Assembly: GCA_023299945.1 (NCBI GenBank) | Contig: JALZVZ010000318.1 | Coordinates: 1 to 9,929, forward strand | Source of the DNA: Altererythrobacter sp. | Lineage (GTDB): Bacteria; Pseudomonadota; Alphaproteobacteria; Sphingomonadales; Sphingomonadaceae | Length of the DNA: 9,929 bases | Direction of reading: 5' to 3' | Shown: one piece after another, positions 7,180 to 9,929 of the stretch | Numbering within the stretch: position 1 is the stretch's first letter | Layout of the letters: each line of letters begins with the position of its first letter | Made by a program: the position numbers and the translations under genes | The notes under the pieces: generated by a model | Database searches by the model: none | What the model saw: the letters and a program-made list of their open reading frames with translations, nothing else | Told to the model about the DNA's origin: nothing

Positions 7180-7209
7180 TACGCAAAACGGACCCCCGAT
7201 GGGAGTCCG
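7180..7209 (-). terminator. Second terminator-like hairpin in the rpmH-rnpA gap
   Basis: Read on the minus strand, CGGACTCCC pairs with GGGGGTCCG (9 bp including one G-U pair) around a 3-base AUC loop, and is followed by UUUU and then GCGUAU. The stem base is only about 22 bases before the rnpA ATG. The G-U pair fits formation in the rnpA-sense transcript: on the opposite strand the same position is a C-A mismatch. It could act as a leaky terminator or attenuator, or it could shape the rnpA translation start. Strength is not measurable from sequence alone. Confidence 0.5.
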
Positions 7210-7236
7210 CATGCCTTGGGGCCGTTAGGCCGCAAA

Positions 7237-7270
7237 CACAAAATAAACAGCCGCGCAGAAGCGGGCCGCT
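7237..7270 (-). terminator. First terminator-like hairpin, just after rpmH
   Basis: Ten bases after the rpmH stop, the minus strand reads AGCGGCCCGC, loop TTCT, then GCGCGGCT, followed by the U-rich run GTTTATTTTGTGTTT. The stem forms about seven pairs with one bulged C and is GC-rich. The stem and trailing U-rich tract make a reasonable intrinsic terminator. Readthrough would be needed to express rnpA unless a promoter lies downstream, so it is probably partial. Confidence 0.55.
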
Positions 7271-7279
7271 CAAATCAAA

Positions 7280-7414
7280 TTAAGCGCAAAGATTCTTGCG
7301 GCCACGACGGCGGCGAGCACGAAGAACATTGCGACCACCGGGAGTCTTCTTGCGTGCAAAAAAACCGTGGCGGCGCGCGCGTACTAGATTGCTGGGCTGA
7401 AAAGTCCGCTTCAT
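7280..7414 (-). CDS. rpmH: Large ribosomal subunit protein bL34
   Basis: bL34 is a small, highly basic protein of the 50S subunit. The frame from ATG 7414 to TAA at 7280 encodes 44 residues, the normal length: [17 protein letters not shown], then [20 protein letters not shown] and [15 protein letters not shown] and the R-rich C-terminal half are diagnostic. GAGGA lies 4 nt upstream of the ATG. It is the first gene of the rpmH-rnpA-yidD-yidC-engB cluster. A candidate promoter precedes it, and two terminator-like hairpins separate it from rnpA, which fits the need for far more L34 than RNase P protein. Confidence 0.97.
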   Translation of the reverse strand: MKRTFQPSNLVRARRHGFFARKKTPGGRNVLRARRRRGRKNLCA

Positions 7415-7448
7415 ATCGTCCTCGAAAATCAAAACTAAGATAAGGCGC

Positions 7449-7478
7449 ATTATCCAAACTGGATTGCTCAGATGACAC
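7449..7478 (-). promoter_or_regulatory. Candidate sigma-70-type promoter of rpmH
   Basis: On the minus strand GTGTCA (7478-7473, 4 of 6 matches to TTGACA) and GATAAT (7454-7449, 5 of 6 matches to TATAAT) are separated by 18 bases. Transcription would start near 7442, giving a leader of about 28 bases that contains the rpmH GAGGA ribosome-binding site. The site lies in the 111-base gap downstream of the COG3904-like gene. This gap shows no terminator, so some readthrough from that gene is possible. Confidence 0.4.
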
Positions 7479-7525
7479 CTGAAAGAGAATAGGCCTTACA
7501 GCTCATCCCTTTGAAGGTGGCGCGG

Positions 7526-8545
7526 TTAAGGTAAGGCAACGCCTGAGTCAAGCAAGTCGACGTCCAGATATGCAATTTGCGGCGTTGCTGGCGCGGCGAT
7601 TTCCAGCGCCGCGATCTGACCAAGCTCCACTGCCTCAATATCCGCAAGCGGCGCAAGGGCAGTGTTGGTCGCCAAAACAGCCACTGTCGGCGCTGGCAAA
7701 ACTTCGCGAACAGGGGTCGCCATACCGCTGACCCATGGGCGCATATCATTGGAATCGAGCCACAGAGCCGAGACGTGCGGGACCGAATTGGTCATGTCGT
7801 AGAATGCCCGCGCTTTGTCATCGCTCATGCCCATCTCTTCGTAATAGTCGAGATAGAAACGATTTTCAGGCGCATCCACCGCGTAATCCTTAGGCTCGCG
7901 GCCAAAATTATCGCGCCATGAGTGGACCGCAAATTCTGCGCCGTCTTCGATTGTGTGCTTTTTGCCTGCAAGGAACAGTTCAACCGCGCCAGAACGCGCA
8001 GAGCCGCCCTGGCCAATTTTCGTAGTAAGACCCGCTTCGCGAATTTTGCGGCCTACAGTAAGGTTTGCAACATCATCGCTTGTCCCAGGGCCCTCGAGAA
8101 TTTCAAAGACGCCCAAGGCGGGATAGTCTTTAAGCATCATATCGAAATATTTGGGGCTCATCGAATCGGTTGGGCCAACCAAGGCAGCGCGATTGTCATC
8201 GAGCACTTTAAAGGGGCCATATTGGGCAGCGGCAACTTGCTCTTGCGGGCGGAAGGCCGGTGCATAAATACGCCCTGATGGCGTGTGGCTGGTCGCTTTG
8301 AATTCGGTTTCACGTGATCCTTCAACGCGGATCCAGCGCTGCGTGGCATCATCCCACTCTTCAATCCAGCTCTCAACCGCAACCACGCGTTGTGCCGTGG
8401 GTTGGGTAATCGCCGCTGAGTTAACGAATGAAGCAGTCTGGTCGGCGCGCGCCGCAAATGATTCGCCATAGGTCTCAGCACTGAGACTTACGGGGGCGGC
8501 GAGGAGGCTGAGGAGCCCTGCGATAGAGAGGATTGCGTTGCGCAT
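7526..8545 (-). CDS. Exported COG3904-like protein with ClpP/crotonase-type fold signature
   Basis: This 339-residue protein has a signal peptide (MRNAILSIAGLLSLLAAPVS, cleavage probably after LSA at residue 23), so it is predicted to be periplasmic. Residues about 112-265 resemble the COG3904 group, distant relatives of ClpP and SppA peptidases. The visible pattern is DSMSPKYFDMML, then LEGPGTSDDVANL (150-162), GRKIREAGLTT, GQGGSARSGAVELFLAG (178-194) and DGAEFAVHSW (201-210). By analogy with ClpP, S185 would be the nucleophile and H208 the general base, 23 residues apart. A third catalytic residue is not evident. The Ala/Pro-rich C-terminus (about 276-339) is low in conserved character. Peptidase activity is not established for this group. 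The ATG at 8545 lacks a strong Shine-Dalgarno sequence. The gene is divergent from comM. Confidence 0.75.
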   Translation of the reverse strand: MRNAILSIAGLLSLLAAPVSLSAETYGESFAARADQTASFVNSAAITQPTAQRVVAVESWIEEWDDATQRWIRVEGSRETEFKATSHTPSGRIYAPAFRPQEQVAAAQYGPFKVLDDNRAALVGPTDSMSPKYFDMMLKDYPALGVFEILEGPGTSDDVANLTVGRKIREAGLTTKIGQGGSARSGAVELFLAGKKHTIEDGAEFAVHSWRDNFGREPKDYAVDAPENRFYLDYYEEMGMSDDKARAFYDMTNSVPHVSALWLDSNDMRPWVSGMATPVREVLPAPTVAVLATNTALAPLADIEAVELGQIAALEIAAPATPQIAYLDVDLLDSGVALP

Positions 8546-8700
8546 GCCATAGCTTTTCGCAGGAAGGTTTTTGTATTTAGCAAAAGGATATGCCTGCTCA
8601 CGCGTTAACTATATTCGGCAAACCCTGAGTAATATGGTCGACAACGGGCAAATAACCCGCCAAACTTTCACTTAAGAACCTATAGTAAAGGGGGAGTTAA
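8546..8700. other. Divergent intergenic region between the COG3904-like gene and comM
   Basis: These 155 bases must contain promoters for both flanking genes. Visible elements are a TATAGT at 8681-8686 on the plus strand, about 20 bases before the comM start, and short arms CGGG/CCCG around CAAATAA near 8645-8658. A GTTAAC palindrome occurs at 8604-8609. None forms a convincing -35/-10 pair. I see no small gene or RNA here. Confidence 0.4.
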
Positions 8701-9929
8701 TTGGTCGCTTTAGTAAAAACAGTGGCCTATCTTGGGCTGGAGGCACGTGCCGTCGAGGTCCAGTGTCAGGTGGCAGCAGGCCTGCCACGCTTCGCCATTG
8801 TGGGCCTGCCGGACAAAGCCGTCAGCGAGAGCCGCGAGCGGGTACAATCGGCATTGGCGTCTATGGGCTTGGCGCTTCCACCCAAGCGCATCACGATCAA
8901 TCTATCGCCTGCTGACCTGCCCAAGGATGGCTCACATTACGATCTGCCGATTGCTTTGGCTTTGCTGGCAGCCATGGACGTGACAGATGCTGAGCAATTG
9001 GGCGATTGGCTGGCCGTGGGTGAGCTGGCGCTGGATGGGCGGATCGTTGGGACGCCGGGCGTGTTGCTGGCCGCATTGCATGCCAGCGAAGTGGAAACGG
9101 GGCTAATATGTCCCGCTGACCAAGGCGCAGAGGCGAAATGGGCCAGCGGCGTGCCTGTGCTGGCGGCGCCCAATCTCTCCAGTCTGCTGGGCCATTTGAA
9201 GGGCGATCAATCCCTGCCAGAACCGCAGCGCGGCGCGGTTGAACTGGCGGCGCCGACGGCAGACCTATCCCAAGTGAAGGGGCAGGAAAGCGCCAAGCGC
9301 GCGCTTGAGATCGCTGCGGCTGGCGGGCATAATTTGCTGATGAATGGCCCGCCCGGCGCTGGCAAAAGCCTGCTGGCATCCTGCTTGCCCGGTATTTTAC
9401 CGCCGCTAACCCCGTCAGAGGCGCTGGAGGTGTCGATGGTGCAATCGGTCGCAGGATTGCTTCAAGGGGGCGCAATCAGCCGGTCGCGCCCCTTTCGTGC
9501 TCCGCATCACTCAGCCAGCATGGCCGCCTTAACCGGTGGCGGCCTAAAAGTACGGCCCGGCGAGGTGAGCCTTGCGCATTTGGGTGTGCTCTTTCTCGAT
9601 GAGCTGCCCGAATTTCAACGTCCGGTATTGGATTCGCTGCGCCAACCGCTTGAAACAGGCAGCGTCGATGTCGCGCGCGCCAATGCCCATGTCACCTTCC
9701 CTGCTCGCGTGCAGCTGATCGCTGCCATGAACCCGTGCCGATGCGGCCATTTGGGCGACCCCATCCTAGCCTGCAGCCGCGCCCCGCGCTGCGCAGTTGA
9801 TTATCAAAGCAAAGTGTCTGGACCGATGCTGGACCGGATTGATCTGCATGTTGAAGTGGAACCCGTCAGCGCCGCCGATCTTGCCACGCCCGCCAATGCA
9901 GAGCCCAGCGCGGCGGTTGCACTCAGAGT
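8701..9929 (+). CDS. comM: ComM/YifB family AAA+ ATPase (Mg-chelatase-like), N-terminal part
   Basis: ComM is a hexameric AAA+ helicase that promotes branch migration when incoming single-stranded DNA recombines during natural transformation; it is also widespread in bacteria not known to be transformable. The window holds residues 1-409 of a protein usually near 500. The N-terminal ChlI-like domain (about 1-165) contains FAIVGLPDKAVSESRERV and INLSPADLPKDGSHYDLPIA. The ATPase module shows Walker A GPPGAGKS (216-223), FRAPHHSAS (265-273), Walker B LFLDELPEF (297-305) and SGPMLDRIDLHVEV (373-386). Cysteines 346, 348, 358 and 364 may bind metal. The start is TTG at 8701: the in-frame codon directly before it is TAA, the protein start MVALVKT fits the family, and a purine-rich GGGGGAG lies 4 nt upstream. 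The C-terminus is cut by the window edge. Confidence 0.95.
   Translation, partial: MVALVKTVAYLGLEARAVEVQCQVAAGLPRFAIVGLPDKAVSESRERVQSALASMGLALPPKRITINLSPADLPKDGSHYDLPIALALLAAMDVTDAEQLGDWLAVGELALDGRIVGTPGVLLAALHASEVETGLICPADQGAEAKWASGVPVLAAPNLSSLLGHLKGDQSLPEPQRGAVELAAPTADLSQVKGQESAKRALEIAAAGGHNLLMNGPPGAGKSLLASCLPGILPPLTPSEALEVSMVQSVAGLLQGGAISRSRPFRAPHHSASMAALTGGGLKVRPGEVSLAHLGVLFLDELPEFQRPVLDSLRQPLETGSVDVARANAHVTFPARVQLIAAMNPCRCGHLGDPILACSRAPRCAVDYQSKVSGPMLDRIDLHVEVEPVSAADLATPANAEPSAAVALR

Noticed and set aside
7167..7241. Extended rnpA start at TTG 7241
   Set aside because: The extra 25 residues do not resemble RnpA, have no ribosome-binding site, and would place the second hairpin inside the coding sequence.
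7009..7443. A 144-codon plus-strand frame covering the rpmH-rnpA gap
   Set aside because: It is antisense to rpmH and rnpA, and no signal for an independent gene is visible.
8645..8658. Short CGGG/CCCG inverted arms upstream of comM as an operator
   Set aside because: Four-base arms are expected by chance, and no promoter element is clearly positioned around them.
8897..9475. A 192-codon minus-strand frame inside comM
   Set aside because: The comM frame on the plus strand carries Walker motifs throughout this stretch; the antisense translation is Pro/Arg/Ala-rich shadow sequence.
1..9929. A novel defence, mobile or biosynthetic system
   Set aside because: Nearly all coding capacity is taken by recognisable chromosomal families. 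There are no recombinase genes, long repeats, tRNA-linked att sites or unusual gene sets.

Overview
This window looks like an ordinary chromosomal segment of an alphaproteobacterium, most likely Sphingomonadales (Erythrobacteraceae-like). The clues are the gene order rpmH-rnpA-yidD-yidC-engB, the style of the RnpA, YidC and ComM proteins, and a moderately GC-rich composition. The taxonomic placement is inference from protein style; no search was run. I see no tRNA, rRNA, CRISPR array, insertion sequence or prophage, and no convincing undescribed multi-gene system.

Layout. (1) Positions 1-3148, minus strand: a tightly packed unit, read GST-like protein, S1/P1 nuclease, DapE, dicarboxylate/cation symporter (cut by the window edge). 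The first three genes overlap at their stop/start codons. (2) Positions 3149-3234: a short divergent gap with a 7-bp inverted repeat. (3) Positions 3235-4063, plus strand: a VOC (glyoxalase-fold) protein and a DUF1801 protein overlapping by 17 nt; the second converges on engB so closely that the two stop codons overlap. (4) Positions 4060-7414, minus strand: the conserved cluster rpmH (ribosomal protein L34), rnpA (RNase P protein), yidD, yidC (membrane insertase) and engB (ribosome-assembly GTPase). A candidate promoter precedes rpmH, and two terminator-like hairpins lie between rpmH and rnpA. (5) Positions 7526-8545, minus strand: an exported COG3904-like protein with a ClpP-like fold signature. 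(6) Positions 8546-8700: a divergent intergenic region. (7) Positions 8701-9929, plus strand: the first 409 residues of a ComM/YifB AAA+ protein, which runs off the window.

The rpmH cluster ties ribosome synthesis (L34, EngB), tRNA maturation (RnpA) and membrane protein insertion (YidD, YidC) into one transcript. The points most worth a second look are the two hairpins between rpmH and rnpA, the run of non-ATG starts (yidD GTG, yidC TTG, engB GTG, comM TTG), the overlapping convergent ends of engB and the DUF1801 gene, the inverted repeat in the GST/VOC gap, and the apparent Ser/His pair of the COG3904-like protein.
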